DNA of 64,000 nucleotides, from positions 62,001 through 126,000 of the IMG/VR virus record IMGVR_UViG_3300043392_000054; one strand, given 5' to 3'. Each line of letters opens with the position of its first letter. Positions within the stretch are counted from its first letter, which is position 1. Below, one piece after another: positions 27,540-35,598 of the stretch. The translations under genes were made by a program, and so were the position numbers. The stretch is from a virus. A model generated the notes under the pieces. The model worked only from the letters and a program-made list of their open reading frames with translations. It ran no database searches and had not been told where the DNA came from.

Positions 27540-27564
27540 TTGTCTAGGTTTTTTAGTAGATTTA
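27540..27564 (+). promoter_or_regulatory. Middle-type promoter
   Basis: TTGTC 27540-27544, 12 nt, TAGATTTA 27557-27564, preceded by an A/T tract. The next ATG is at 27595. Confidence 0.75.
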
Positions 27565-27594
27565 CAGTATACTAATAATTAAACCAACAATATT

Positions 27595-27936
27595 ATGTCA
27601 ATTAAAGCACGTTTACTTGGATTAAAAGAGGTTACTTCGCAAACTCAAGCTAATAATGGTACAGTTTGTTATTATGACCCTATCACAAAATGTGATTACA
27701 TAAGCTATGAAAGCGGTTATGTTCGTCGTAAATATTCTGCTAAACATTGGAGAACTGGTAGAACTATCTTTACAATGTATCAATTAAATAAAACTCGTAC
27801 AGTACAACGTGAATTAAGTTGGATTCCAGGTAAACTAGTTGATTGCACTGAGCGTATTTTGGAAATGGATGCAGATAAACGCATGGATATTATTTGTCGA
27901 GCAGCTGTAAATTATCGTAAACACCTTAGTAAATAA
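27595..27936 (+). CDS. Unknown small basic protein
   Basis: 113 aa, first gene behind a middle-type promoter. Basic, with YYDPITKCDYISYESGYVRRKYS in the first half and a helical C-terminus. It is followed 4 nt later by the SWIM-type protein, so the two share a transcript. No family recognised. Confidence 0.65.
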   Translation: MSIKARLLGLKEVTSQTQANNGTVCYYDPITKCDYISYESGYVRRKYSAKHWRTGRTIFTMYQLNKTRTVQRELSWIPGKLVDCTERILEMDADKRMDIICRAAVNYRKHLSK

Positions 27937-27940
27937 TAAG

Positions 27941-28279
27941 ATGGATATTTTTGAAATACCACAAGAGAATCCACATGGCTTTTTTGCAATGCTAACCTTA
28001 AACAATACAACATATGTTTGTCCAGGTTGGCACAAAGTTCCATTAGGCACAAAGCGCGAACAGATTAAGTTAATTAATTTAAATCCAACTCCAATTCAAA
28101 CAGTAAAACCAACATCTTTACAAAAAGTTTTTAAGGTAGAAGGTTCTAAACAAGGTGTAATATATGATGTTAAAGTTTTTAATGGTAATTGGACTTGTAA
28201 TTGTCCAGCTTCTAAATGGAGTAGAAGTGAATGCAAGCACATTAGAAAATTAAAAGAATCTGAAAAAATAAACGCTTAA
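27941..28279 (+). CDS. SWIM zinc-finger-like small protein
   Basis: 112 aa. The C-terminal third reads VYDVKVFNGNWTCNCP followed by ASKWSRSECKHIRKLKES, matching the CxCx(n)CxH SWIM zinc-finger pattern used for DNA or protein binding. No catalytic domain is attached. It may act as a small nucleic-acid-binding adaptor. Confidence 0.7.
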   Translation: MDIFEIPQENPHGFFAMLTLNNTTYVCPGWHKVPLGTKREQIKLINLNPTPIQTVKPTSLQKVFKVEGSKQGVIYDVKVFNGNWTCNCPASKWSRSECKHIRKLKESEKINA

Positions 28280-28289
28280 ATATTTTTTA

Positions 28290-28314
28290 TTGTCAGAAAA
28301 ATTGATTAGATTTA
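28290..28314 (+). promoter_or_regulatory. Middle-type promoter
   Basis: TTGTC 28290-28294, 12 nt, TAGATTTA 28307-28314; next ATG at 28333. Confidence 0.75.
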
Positions 28315-28332
28315 CAGTATAACAAAAAAGAT

Positions 28333-28551
28333 ATGAAAAACACAATCGTAACCTTATTAGACAAAAAAGAAGAACTTGAACATTCTTTAGCAGAAACACG
28401 CAAATTCTTAGAAGAAGGCGGTTTTAAATTATTTGCAGTATTTAATGGCACTCTAGTTAAAACTATTGATATGATGTCTCAAGACTTAGAGAAAATCAAT
28501 GAAGAATTAAGAGAAGCTATACAAGATGTAGACACTTACGAATGTATCTAA
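28333..28551 (+). CDS. Small coiled-coil protein
   Basis: 72 aa, mostly helical with heptad-like Leu/Ile spacing (LLDKKEELEHSLAETRKFLEE; MMSQDLEKINEELREAI). First gene of a middle transcript leading into the lipoprotein and beta-barrel genes. Function unknown. Confidence 0.65.
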   Translation: MKNTIVTLLDKKEELEHSLAETRKFLEEGGFKLFAVFNGTLVKTIDMMSQDLEKINEELREAIQDVDTYECI

Positions 28552-28556
28552 AAAAT

Positions 28557-29384
28557 ATGAAATTTTTAATTATACCAATTTCATTTATCCTATTTAATTG
28601 CACTGTTCCAGAAGCGATTGAAACTAATCCAGTTGTAGAAACAAAACCTGCAACTGGCATTAATTATTCAACAGCTACGCTTAATGGTGCTTTAATAGAT
28701 GAGGGCTGTATGTGCTCTGCGATTAATAGAGGTTTTGTTTATTCTGAGAGTAAAAAAGACCTATTAAATGGAACTTTAGTTAATGCTGGTAACGGTAATA
28801 AAGGTCCTATTTCCTTTAAGTTAGAAAATCTTAAAAAGGATACCAAGTATTATTTCAATACTTATGCTATTAATTCAACTGGAAAAATTTACGGTATAAT
28901 CGATAGTTTTATTACAAAACCTAAAATAATTGATAGCTTAATTATTAAACCGGGAGCATCTTGGGAATATAAGCTAGTTACGCCAGAAACTGGTTGGACT
29001 ATGGCTTATGGTACTTGGCCTAAAGGTAATGCACCATTTGGAAATCTTAAATCAACAAACCCAAGCGATTCATCATTTTTATTTAGTTATAATACTCTAT
29101 GGCCAGCTAAAAAAGTCTTATATGTTAGAAATAAAGTAGATTTAACTGAATATGACTTAAAGAGCATTAGATTTAGCATAGCTGTTGATAATGGTTACGA
29201 GTTAATTGTAAATGGCAAACTTGTCTCTAAAAAATACGCAAATTTCTATACTTATAGATGGGAGTATAGTGAAATCATACCTTCTTCATTCTTAAAAGAC
29301 GGAGAAAATATAATAGCCATAATCTTAACAGACGATGGAGGATACACTGCATTTGATATGCAATTAACTGGAAAAGCCCGATGA
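28557..29384 (+). CDS. Surface lipoprotein with FN3-like domain
   Basis: 275 aa from ATG 28557 (ATG 28542 lies inside the previous gene). Signal MKFLIIPISFILFNC ends in a lipobox-like Cys15, so it is probably lipid-anchored. Residues about 40-130 look like a fibronectin type III domain of the kind found in Bacteroidota surface lipoproteins (YSTATLNGALIDEG ... TKYYFNTYAINSTGKIYG). The C-terminal part may be a beta-sandwich (YELIVNGKLVSK). The stop overlaps the next start (ATGA). Likely host-derived; possible superinfection-exclusion or adhesion factor. Confidence 0.75.
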   Translation: MKFLIIPISFILFNCTVPEAIETNPVVETKPATGINYSTATLNGALIDEGCMCSAINRGFVYSESKKDLLNGTLVNAGNGNKGPISFKLENLKKDTKYYFNTYAINSTGKIYGIIDSFITKPKIIDSLIIKPGASWEYKLVTPETGWTMAYGTWPKGNAPFGNLKSTNPSDSSFLFSYNTLWPAKKVLYVRNKVDLTEYDLKSIRFSIAVDNGYELIVNGKLVSKKYANFYTYRWEYSEIIPSSFLKDGENIIAIILTDDGGYTAFDMQLTGKAR

Positions 29385-30118
29385 GATACTTACTAATCTT
29401 ACTATTAATTTCGCAGGTTTCATATAGTAAACCGAAACATTATTCTAGAATAGTAACAACGCCTAGATTTGCAATATTTAGAGCTGACCCTTATTTTAGA
29501 AGATTCACGCCAATTAAATCCTTTTCAATACAAACTGGAGGTTCTGGTTATTTTGGAGACATTGCACCATTTAAAGTATATGGCACCACTGCTCTTAAAT
29601 CAGTTAGACCAAATTTAGGTGTAGAATATGCCCATAAGTTTAAAAAGAACTTAAGCTATAGAATCAATTTAAATTGGATTCAAATCTCATCAAGTGATAA
29701 GTATTATGATTCTTGTTCATCGTATACTGCTAACTTTATAAGAGGTGCTAGTTTTACAACAAATATGTTAGAATATACAACAGCATTTCAGTATGATATG
29801 CCAATTGGTAAATTTACACCTTATGTTTTTGCTGGCTTTGGTGGTTTTATTTATAATAGACCTGAAGATAAACAATTAGATGCATCTCTTTCTGTACCAG
29901 TCGGAGCTGGCATTAAAACTAAGTTAAGCGACCATTTTGATATTGGTGCAGAATTAAATTATAGATATACATCAACTGATAAATTAGATGGCATAACTGA
30001 TGATGCAAAATATACAGGACCAAAGATTCCAAGCATTATGATTGGTCCAGATTTATTCTATACCCTTCAAATCAAATTAACTTATCATTTTTTAGTTGAT
30101 ACTAATTGTCCACGTTAA
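29381..30118 (+). CDS. Outer-membrane beta-barrel protein
   Basis: 245 aa. Signal peptide MRYLLILLLISQVSYS. Repeated amphipathic strands with aromatic ends (FGDIAPFKVYG, LGVEYAHKF, YRINLNWIQIS, FTPYVFAGFGGFIYN, FDIGAELNYRYTS, LFYTLQIKLTYHF) fit an eight-strand OmpA-like or DUF6089-like barrel. It is translationally coupled to the preceding lipoprotein. An exported outer-membrane protein in a phage suggests receptor masking or envelope remodelling. Confidence 0.78.
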   Translation: MRYLLILLLISQVSYSKPKHYSRIVTTPRFAIFRADPYFRRFTPIKSFSIQTGGSGYFGDIAPFKVYGTTALKSVRPNLGVEYAHKFKKNLSYRINLNWIQISSSDKYYDSCSSYTANFIRGASFTTNMLEYTTAFQYDMPIGKFTPYVFAGFGGFIYNRPEDKQLDASLSVPVGAGIKTKLSDHFDIGAELNYRYTSTDKLDGITDDAKYTGPKIPSIMIGPDLFYTLQIKLTYHFLVDTNCPR

Positions 30119-30135
30119 ATTAAACAAATATAAAT

Positions 30136-30369
30136 ATGAACAAAAATCTTTTTAAAGGACTTCTTTTTATATTAGGAAGCTTACTATTAATTTCAGTTTA
30201 TTATGTTGCTTCATCGAAAAAACAGTATCCAATTCATGTTGATGGTCAAACTGAATATCGTCGTTATGAATACGATTGCGATAGCATTGTAGGAAATTAT
30301 GCATATCGCGATGGTGTAAAATTAAAATTGGCTGGCAAAACTGAACATTTTTTCAATGAAGAAAAATAA
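30136..30369 (+). CDS. Small membrane-anchored protein
   Basis: 77 aa with one N-terminal hydrophobic segment (residues about 6-25, LFKGLLFILGSLLLISVYYVA) and a polar exported tail with Cys48. It ends the exported-protein cassette. Function unknown. Confidence 0.65.
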   Translation: MNKNLFKGLLFILGSLLLISVYYVASSKKQYPIHVDGQTEYRRYEYDCDSIVGNYAYRDGVKLKLAGKTEHFFNEEK

Positions 30370-30398
30370 TTGAAAAATAAAGGCTTAAAAATTTTGGG

Positions 30399-30423
30399 TT
30401 GTCATCTTTTTTTAGTAGATTTA
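30399..30423 (+). promoter_or_regulatory. Middle-type promoter
   Basis: TTGTC 30399-30403, 12 nt, TAGATTTA 30416-30423; next ATG at 30450. Confidence 0.75.
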
Positions 30424-30449
30424 CAGTATATCAATAACGAATACTAATT

Positions 30450-30689
30450 ATGATGACATTGAATCCACAAGCTGAAATGGTTTACTTACGTTCTGGTAAT
30501 GCCTATGTTGATTATACTAATCGCGTTCTTCATTTAATTACAGTTGATTCTGAGTTTAATGAAGTTATTAACTCAGTACCCTTTGACCAAGTAAATAGCA
30601 GCATATTTTTTGATTTGTCGGAAGAAGATTATAACATTCTTTATGCTGCATGTTGGGACCTTCCTCTTGAAGAAAAATCAAGTTTATAA
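30450..30689 (+). CDS. Small unknown protein
   Basis: 79 aa, acidic, starts with a double Met (ATG at 30450 or 30453). Contains the strand-like run NRVLHLITVDSEFNEVI. First gene of the transcript carrying the CCA-adding-type enzyme. No family recognised. Confidence 0.6.
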   Translation: MMTLNPQAEMVYLRSGNAYVDYTNRVLHLITVDSEFNEVINSVPFDQVNSSIFFDLSEEDYNILYAACWDLPLEEKSSL

Positions 30690-30706
30690 AATTAAATTCA
30701 AATATA

Positions 30707-31441
30707 ATGCCACAAATATTTAAAGTAGGAGGTTGCGTAAGAGATAAGTTACTTGGAATAGAATCTAAGGACATTGATTTTACATTTGTCTTAGATGATG
30801 AAAGAACTGTTGAAGAGGGTTTTGAAATCATGAAAGATTGGTTAGATGACCATGATTTTACTATCTTTTTAAGCACTCCAGAATGTTTTACAATCAGAGC
30901 TAAGTTTCCATCAGGCCACAAAAATGAAGGCATGGTAGCTGACTTTGTGTTAGCCAGAAAGGAAGTTGGCTACGAAGAAGGAACTCGCAGACCTATTTTA
31001 GAAATTGGAACCTTAGAAGATGATTTAATTCGTCGAGATTTTACGGTTAATGCAATCGCAGAAAACGAAGACGGCATGCTAATCGACCCATTTGGTGGAG
31101 GTCAAGATATTATTGATGGAGTTTTAAGAACACCAATGGACCCAATGGTCACTTTAATGGATGACCCATTACGAATCTTACGAGCTTTTAGATTCTCATT
31201 AACTAAGAACTTCTTAATGGATGAGAAATTACAAGCTGCTATTTCACAGCGAGAAGCATGGGACAAAATGAAATTGGTAGTTAGTCAAGAGCGCATTAGA
31301 GAAGAACTCACTAAATGTTTTAAGCATGATACAATTTCTACCCTAGGCATGTTATTTGTAATTGAAGAACAGATTCCTGGAGTTGTTGCTGATATTTTAC
31401 TTGCAAATGGATTGTGGTTGAAACCAACTACAGAATTATAG
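30707..31441 (+). CDS. cca: CCA-adding / poly(A) polymerase-type nucleotidyltransferase
   Basis: 244 aa, shorter than bacterial CCA enzymes (about 400). The class II nucleotidyltransferase signature is clear: FKVGGCVRDKLLG, the metal-binding DIDFTF, RRDFTVNAIA and the DPFGGGQDI loop followed by DDPLRILRAFRF. The C-terminal body and tail domains are reduced. It could repair or add the tRNA 3' CCA missing from the phage tRNA-Ser gene, or repair ends cut by host tRNA-targeting toxins. Specificity for CCA against poly(A) cannot be decided by eye. Confidence 0.88.
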   Translation: MPQIFKVGGCVRDKLLGIESKDIDFTFVLDDERTVEEGFEIMKDWLDDHDFTIFLSTPECFTIRAKFPSGHKNEGMVADFVLARKEVGYEEGTRRPILEIGTLEDDLIRRDFTVNAIAENEDGMLIDPFGGGQDIIDGVLRTPMDPMVTLMDDPLRILRAFRFSLTKNFLMDEKLQAAISQREAWDKMKLVVSQERIREELTKCFKHDTISTLGMLFVIEEQIPGVVADILLANGLWLKPTTEL

Positions 31442-31454
31442 ATATAAATATAAT

Positions 31455-31574
31455 ATGGAAACAATCATTTTTTTATTTTTAACAGCAACCGTTATTTCTC
31501 TTATTGCAATTGCATGGGACAATAAAATTAATCACAACCCAAACGAAGAAGAAACAGAAGATAACACATATTAA
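31455..31574 (+). CDS. Tiny single-pass membrane protein
   Basis: 39 aa: one hydrophobic helix (METIIFLFLTATVISLIAIA) and an acidic tail (NPNEEETEDNTY). It sits 13 nt after the preceding stop and 10 nt before the cupin gene, on the same transcript. Confidence 0.55.
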   Translation: METIIFLFLTATVISLIAIAWDNKINHNPNEEETEDNTY

Positions 31575-31584
31575 ATTTTAACAA

Positions 31585-31932
31585 ATGCAAGACGAATCAA
31601 TCCGACCATGGGGTCATTATGAAATTTTATCAGAATCATCTCATAGTAAAGTAAAACAAATTACAGTTAAACCAGGTAAAAGACTTTCATATCAATATCA
31701 TCATCATAGGTCTGAGATTTGGATTATTGTTTCAGGTAGTGGAATTTTTACCCTAGATGGACAAACTTCAATGGTTATTGTAGGAGATACATTACGTATA
31801 CCAGTAGAAGCAAGGCATCGAATAGAAAACAATAGTCAAGACCAGGATTTAATATTCATAGAAGTTCAACGAGGAACCTATTTTGGAGAAGATGACATCA
31901 TTAGAATTGAAGATGATTTTGATAGAAAATAA
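31585..31932 (+). CDS. Cupin, mannose-6-phosphate isomerase type II-like
   Basis: 115 aa, matching the C-terminal cupin domain of bifunctional ManC/AlgA. RPWGHYEIL start, YQYHHHRSEIW metal-binding His cluster, GDTLRIPVEARHRI with the distal His. Such stand-alone domains isomerise fructose-6-P and mannose-6-P, or related sugars. With six glycosyltransferase-like proteins in the window, a role in sugar supply is plausible. A terminator follows. Confidence 0.85.
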   Translation: MQDESIRPWGHYEILSESSHSKVKQITVKPGKRLSYQYHHHRSEIWIIVSGSGIFTLDGQTSMVIVGDTLRIPVEARHRIENNSQDQDLIFIEVQRGTYFGEDDIIRIEDDFDRK

Positions 31933-31954
31933 TTTTAAAATTTATTGAAAAAAA

Positions 31955-31988
31955 AGCCCAAATATTTTTTTATTTGGGCTTTTTTTTG
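31955..31988 (+). terminator. Terminator merged with the next promoter
   Basis: AGCCCAAATA (31955-31964) pairs with TATTTGGGCT (31971-31980), followed by eight Ts. The 3' arm contains the ATTTG box of the following middle-type promoter. Confidence 0.92.
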
Positions 31989-31996
31989 TAGATTTG
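31972..31996 (+). promoter_or_regulatory. Middle-type promoter embedded in terminator
   Basis: ATTTG 31972-31976 takes the place of TTGTC, then 12 nt, then TAGATTTG 31989-31996; next ATG at 32033. Confidence 0.65.
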
Positions 31997-32032
31997 TATT
32001 GTAATTAAATAACAACTTAAAAAAATACAATT

Positions 32033-32410
32033 ATGGGATGTTTTAGCTTTATTTGCAAAGAGAGTGGTTTACCAGTTGCTTCAGATTCTTTTTCTGGCGA
32101 CGCTGTTCGTATGTACTTATTGGTAAATGGTAAAGTAGTTGAAGAGATGCGAGGTCATTATGATTCATATGGTAGAGTGTTTAAATCCGATTTTGATACA
32201 TCATTTGAATGGAAAATGGATTGGGACAAAGCAGTTGACTTAATGTTTGATGAAGATAAAAGTAATGGTATGGCTGTTGTTTTAGAAAAATACTTTAACG
32301 GTAATATACCAACTACTCGTAGTGAAAGCGACCGAAACCAAGGTTGGGGGAATCCAAATGGTGGACAAGCTAAAATTAGCGAACCTGTTCATATTGTTTA
32401 TGAATATTGA
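32033..32410 (+). CDS. Unknown protein (MGCFSFIC family-like)
   Basis: 125 aa starting MGCFSFICKESGLPV. It contains SFSGDAVRMYLLVNGKVVEEM and YDSYGRVF, a pattern I recall from uncharacterised phage and bacterial proteins. No signal peptide. Function unknown. Confidence 0.65.
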   Translation: MGCFSFICKESGLPVASDSFSGDAVRMYLLVNGKVVEEMRGHYDSYGRVFKSDFDTSFEWKMDWDKAVDLMFDEDKSNGMAVVLEKYFNGNIPTTRSESDRNQGWGNPNGGQAKISEPVHIVYEY

Positions 32411-32463
32411 AACCTTTTCTTAAAGGGTAAATATAACTAAGGTCTTTTCCCGGTTGAAAGGTT
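32411..32463 (+). promoter_or_regulatory. Possible leader stem between two genes
   Basis: AACCTTTTC (32411-32419) can pair with GAAAGGTT (32456-32463) with a one-base bulge, closing a 36-nt loop with CCC and GGG runs. There is no T-run after it, so it is not a normal terminator. The 89-nt gap 32411-32499 otherwise shows nothing recognisable. Confidence 0.3.
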
Positions 32464-32499
32464 ATCTTTAAAGGGGACTTATAATTAAAAAAATCATAT

Positions 32500-33303
32500 A
32501 TGCCAGAATTAGCAGAATTAATACTAACGGCCGATTATATTAATGAGATTGCAAAAGACAAAGTCTTTTATGCTATAGTAAAAAATCCAGTGCACAAAGG
32601 CTTAGACATTTCACAAGATATACAAGCTCCTTTTACTATTAAAGCTAAAAGCAGAGGAAAAGAATTAAAGCTTGAACTTAATTCACTTCCAGATTCTAAT
32701 TTATATATTTCTGCTAATTTAATGATGACAATGGGTATGGCTGGTCATTTTAAATGGGTTAAAAATGGATTTGTAGAGAAGCACGCTCATCTTATATTTA
32801 AATCGGATGAAGGTTCTTTAGCCTTTGTGGATGTTAGACGGTTTGGTAAATGGAAATGGGGATATTGGGGAGAAGACCGAGGGCCAGACCCAATTAATGA
32901 CTTTCAAAACTTTGTCAGAAATATTAAAAACAATCTTCATAAAAGGGATTTTGATAAGCCTATTTGTGAAGTCTTAATGAATCAAAAATACTTTAATGGT
33001 ATTGGTAACTATTTAAGAGCTGAAATCTTATACAGGACTGATATTAATCCATTTATGTCAGCTAGACAAGCATTACAATTAGCTCCTGAAATTTATAAGC
33101 TATGTAAATGGGCACCGATGCAAGCCTATAATTTAGGAGGAGGTCAATTAAAAGATTGGCAAAATCCATTCGGTCCATATAAAGAAATGATGAAAAGCTG
33201 GGATGAATTTATGATTTGCTATGGAAATAAAAATATGGCAAAGGTCGAAGACCGAAACGGTAGAACTTTCTGGTATGACCCTAAATGGAAGACTGATATA
33301 TAA
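32500..33303 (+). CDS. Fpg/Nei-family DNA glycosylase, zincless-finger type
   Basis: 267 aa. The N-terminus MPELAE gives catalytic Pro2 and Glu3. MMTMGMAGHFKW and FVDVRRFGKW match the family core, and KYFNGIGNYLRAEILYR is the helix-two-turn-helix. The C-terminus (CYGNKNMAKVEDRNGRTFWYDPKWK) lacks the four zinc Cys of bacterial Fpg and instead reads like the zincless finger of NEIL1/plant Fpg, with Arg in GRTFWYDP. It excises oxidised bases and nicks the abasic site. Confidence 0.9.
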   Translation: MPELAELILTADYINEIAKDKVFYAIVKNPVHKGLDISQDIQAPFTIKAKSRGKELKLELNSLPDSNLYISANLMMTMGMAGHFKWVKNGFVEKHAHLIFKSDEGSLAFVDVRRFGKWKWGYWGEDRGPDPINDFQNFVRNIKNNLHKRDFDKPICEVLMNQKYFNGIGNYLRAEILYRTDINPFMSARQALQLAPEIYKLCKWAPMQAYNLGGGQLKDWQNPFGPYKEMMKSWDEFMICYGNKNMAKVEDRNGRTFWYDPKWKTDI

Positions 33304-33319
33304 AATATAAATTTGTAAA

Positions 33320-33766
33320 ATGGTTATTAAACTAAATTCTGGAGAAGAGTGCAACCTATCTTTCTCTAATAACTGTGTCAAACTCACAAATTGGTCTAGC
33401 AGAAATTTATTTGCAGAGTGGTATAAAAATGGTGAATTTTATGGTAGCATGCCAGTCAATGGTCATACTTGGGCTGCAATGCCATTTGACTCAATTGATG
33501 AGTGGAAAATTGATATAGTTGGCGAATATTCATTTACAAATTCTTTACAAGGTAAAAATGTTTTAATTAATGCTACGTTAGAATCAAATGATGCAATAGA
33601 AAAACTAAATCAATTCTGTAAAGATGCATATATAAAACATAAGTGTCATATTTACGTATACACTAAAATGAGTCATCTATTAAATTTAAAATCTGAATAT
33701 TTTCAAACTCTTAGACTAAATAATCAAATTGAAATAATGAGTTTAGGTTTAAATAAAACTTTTTAA
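33320..33766 (+). CDS. Unknown protein between glycosylase and oxygenase
   Basis: 148 aa. The first half is beta-rich with NWSSRNLFAEWYKNGEFYGSMPVNGHTW; the second half is helical. One nt separates its stop from the next ATG, so it is co-expressed with the 2OG oxygenase. No family recognised. Confidence 0.6.
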   Translation: MVIKLNSGEECNLSFSNNCVKLTNWSSRNLFAEWYKNGEFYGSMPVNGHTWAAMPFDSIDEWKIDIVGEYSFTNSLQGKNVLINATLESNDAIEKLNQFCKDAYIKHKCHIYVYTKMSHLLNLKSEYFQTLRLNNQIEIMSLGLNKTF

Positions 33767-33767
33767 T

Positions 33768-34442
33768 ATGGACAATTTAGTACAGATTTATGATAATTTT
33801 ATACCTGTAGATTATTGTAATAGAATTATTGCAGAGTTTGAATTAGACCCTAATATAATGGAAGGTGTATCAGGTGTTGGAGTTAATCATAATATCAAAA
33901 AGTCAACTGATTTAATGATAGCTTCTAGATTGCATTCTCCTGTATGGAATGAAATTTATCAATATATTAATGAAGCTCTTTTACACGCATGCGTTGATTA
34001 TGTTGGTAAATTTCCAATGATTTCTAGAACAGCTAAACATGAAACAGAATTATCCTTAATTAGAACTGTTAATGCAAAAATGGCGAATATTTCAAATTCA
34101 AAGCCACATATGCAAATGCAACGATATATCGGCGGAGAAGGATTTTATGCTTGGCATAGAGAAAATTATACAGATAATCCAACTATGTCGAAGCGTGAAA
34201 TGTTTTACATCATTTATTTGAATGATGTTGAAGAATCTGGAGAAACAGAGTTTTTATTTAATCCAATGAAAGTTAAACCTAAAGCTGGCAGTATTATTTT
34301 AGCTCCTGCTTTTTGGACTCATACACATAGAGGAAATCCATTATCTGACCCTAATGCTAGAAAATATATTATTACAGGTTGGTTAGAATTTACAGAAAAT
34401 GTAAATGTTAATTATGATTTTTTAGAAGATTATACTATATAA
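33768..34442 (+). CDS. 2OG-Fe(II) oxygenase (prolyl-4-hydroxylase-like)
   Basis: 224 aa. RYIGGEGFYAWHREN contains the first metal-ligand position as H-R-E instead of the usual HxD, then YLNDVEESGETEFLF, KAGSIILAPAFWTHTHRGNP with the distal His and ARKYIITGWL with the basic 2OG-binding residue. The overall layout is that of P4H/PKHD-type dioxygenases frequent in T4-like phages. HxE in place of HxD is worth noting. Substrate unknown. Confidence 0.78.
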   Translation: MDNLVQIYDNFIPVDYCNRIIAEFELDPNIMEGVSGVGVNHNIKKSTDLMIASRLHSPVWNEIYQYINEALLHACVDYVGKFPMISRTAKHETELSLIRTVNAKMANISNSKPHMQMQRYIGGEGFYAWHRENYTDNPTMSKREMFYIIYLNDVEESGETEFLFNPMKVKPKAGSIILAPAFWTHTHRGNPLSDPNARKYIITGWLEFTENVNVNYDFLEDYTI

Positions 34443-34505
34443 AAAGAAACTTTTTTACAAACTTTAATATAATTTATTCAATTTATACATTTAAATTCAA
34501 ATAAA

Positions 34506-35078
34506 ATGGCTAAGAAAAGCACAAAAACAGAAAAGCAACAAGTTACGTTGCAAGATTTACAAAATTTACGAACAGAATTAGAGAAAGAGGCAGCAGAAAA
34601 ACAAGTTGAATTAGCTAAACGTACTTATGAAATCGATTTTGAAAACATTTCAAACGTAACACGTACATTAGCTCATTTAAATAAAGATGTTAATTGGTCT
34701 ACAAAGAATGCAGCTTTATTAGTATCTTTAAGTGATGCTTTATGGGATGAGCAAGCTCGTTTAAAGGCAGAAGATTCTAAAACTAGTGCAGTTGTTTCTT
34801 TAAAGCAAGTAGACGTTAATACTTTGTACCAATCTCTTTTATCTGTACAAAGCACTGGAATCGAATCAGCTAGAAACTATGTTAAGTTATTAACTAATAT
34901 CGGTGCACAGATTACGCAAGCAATGCAAGCAATGGCAACTGCAAATCAAGAAATTCAATCAATCCACGTTGAATTAGCAGAATTAGACCAACGTATTGAC
35001 CAAGAAACTGGTACTAATACTGAGGAATCTCAAGCAGAATCAACATTAGAAGCTGTAACAAATGAAACTATCCAGTAA
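34506..35078 (+). CDS. Coiled-coil protein of unknown function
   Basis: 190 aa. The N-terminus is basic (MAKKSTKTEKQQ), followed by long helices (LRTELEKEAAEKQVELAKRTYEIDFENISN; QAMQAMATANQEIQSIHVELAELDQRID) and an acidic Thr/Glu tail. It overlaps the next gene by 17 nt. Structural or scaffold-like from composition only. Confidence 0.65.
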   Translation: MAKKSTKTEKQQVTLQDLQNLRTELEKEAAEKQVELAKRTYEIDFENISNVTRTLAHLNKDVNWSTKNAALLVSLSDALWDEQARLKAEDSKTSAVVSLKQVDVNTLYQSLLSVQSTGIESARNYVKLLTNIGAQITQAMQAMATANQEIQSIHVELAELDQRIDQETGTNTEESQAESTLEAVTNETIQ

Positions 35079-35598
35079 ATCTAAAAGTAGATTAGAATTA
35101 TTAGACATGATTGCAGAGGGCATTTCAAGCCCTGATGTATTCAACGTCATTAATTACAAATCTCAATCAGAGGATAAGATTAAGCAATTTGTATATCCTC
35201 ATTTAGTTGATGCTTTAACCGAATGGGTAATGCAAAAGAAAGATTTTAGTAGAGCCTTAGCAAAAGAAAAAGCTAAGGCCATGCTAAAATGGGAGGGTAA
35301 TGTAAACACTACAATTAATCATACTCATTTTATGGGTACGGCCAATAGACCTGATATGATTGTAGAAACAAATGACCTTAAAATTGCAATTGAATTTAAA
35401 AGAGGGACAGCAGGTTCAGATTTACGTTCAGGTTTTGGTCAATGTATGATTTACTCTACTATCTATGATTTTGTGTTATACATGTTTATTGATACCACGT
35501 CAGATTCTAAAATAGCTAGAGCTTCTAATGGAATTGCAGAACAAAATTTCTTAGAAGATTTATGGAATAATTTTAATATTAAATTCGTCATCGTTTAA
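35062..35598 (+). CDS. PD-(D/E)XK nuclease-like protein
   Basis: 178 aa. RPDMIV (Asp98) followed by KIAIEFKRG (Glu111, Lys113) makes the PD-(D/E)xK active-site pattern, and the following GSDLRSGFGQCMIYSTIYDFVLYMFID fits the helix and strand of that fold. A stand-alone endonuclease of this type could act in recombination, DNA degradation or host takeover. The stop overlaps the next ATG. Confidence 0.7.
   Translation: MKLSSKSKSRLELLDMIAEGISSPDVFNVINYKSQSEDKIKQFVYPHLVDALTEWVMQKKDFSRALAKEKAKAMLKWEGNVNTTINHTHFMGTANRPDMIVETNDLKIAIEFKRGTAGSDLRSGFGQCMIYSTIYDFVLYMFIDTTSDSKIARASNGIAEQNFLEDLWNNFNIKFVIV

Noticed and set aside
30568-30933. Minus-strand ORF of 121 aa over the CCA-adding-type enzyme
   Set aside because: Antisense to a clear enzyme gene with intact motifs.
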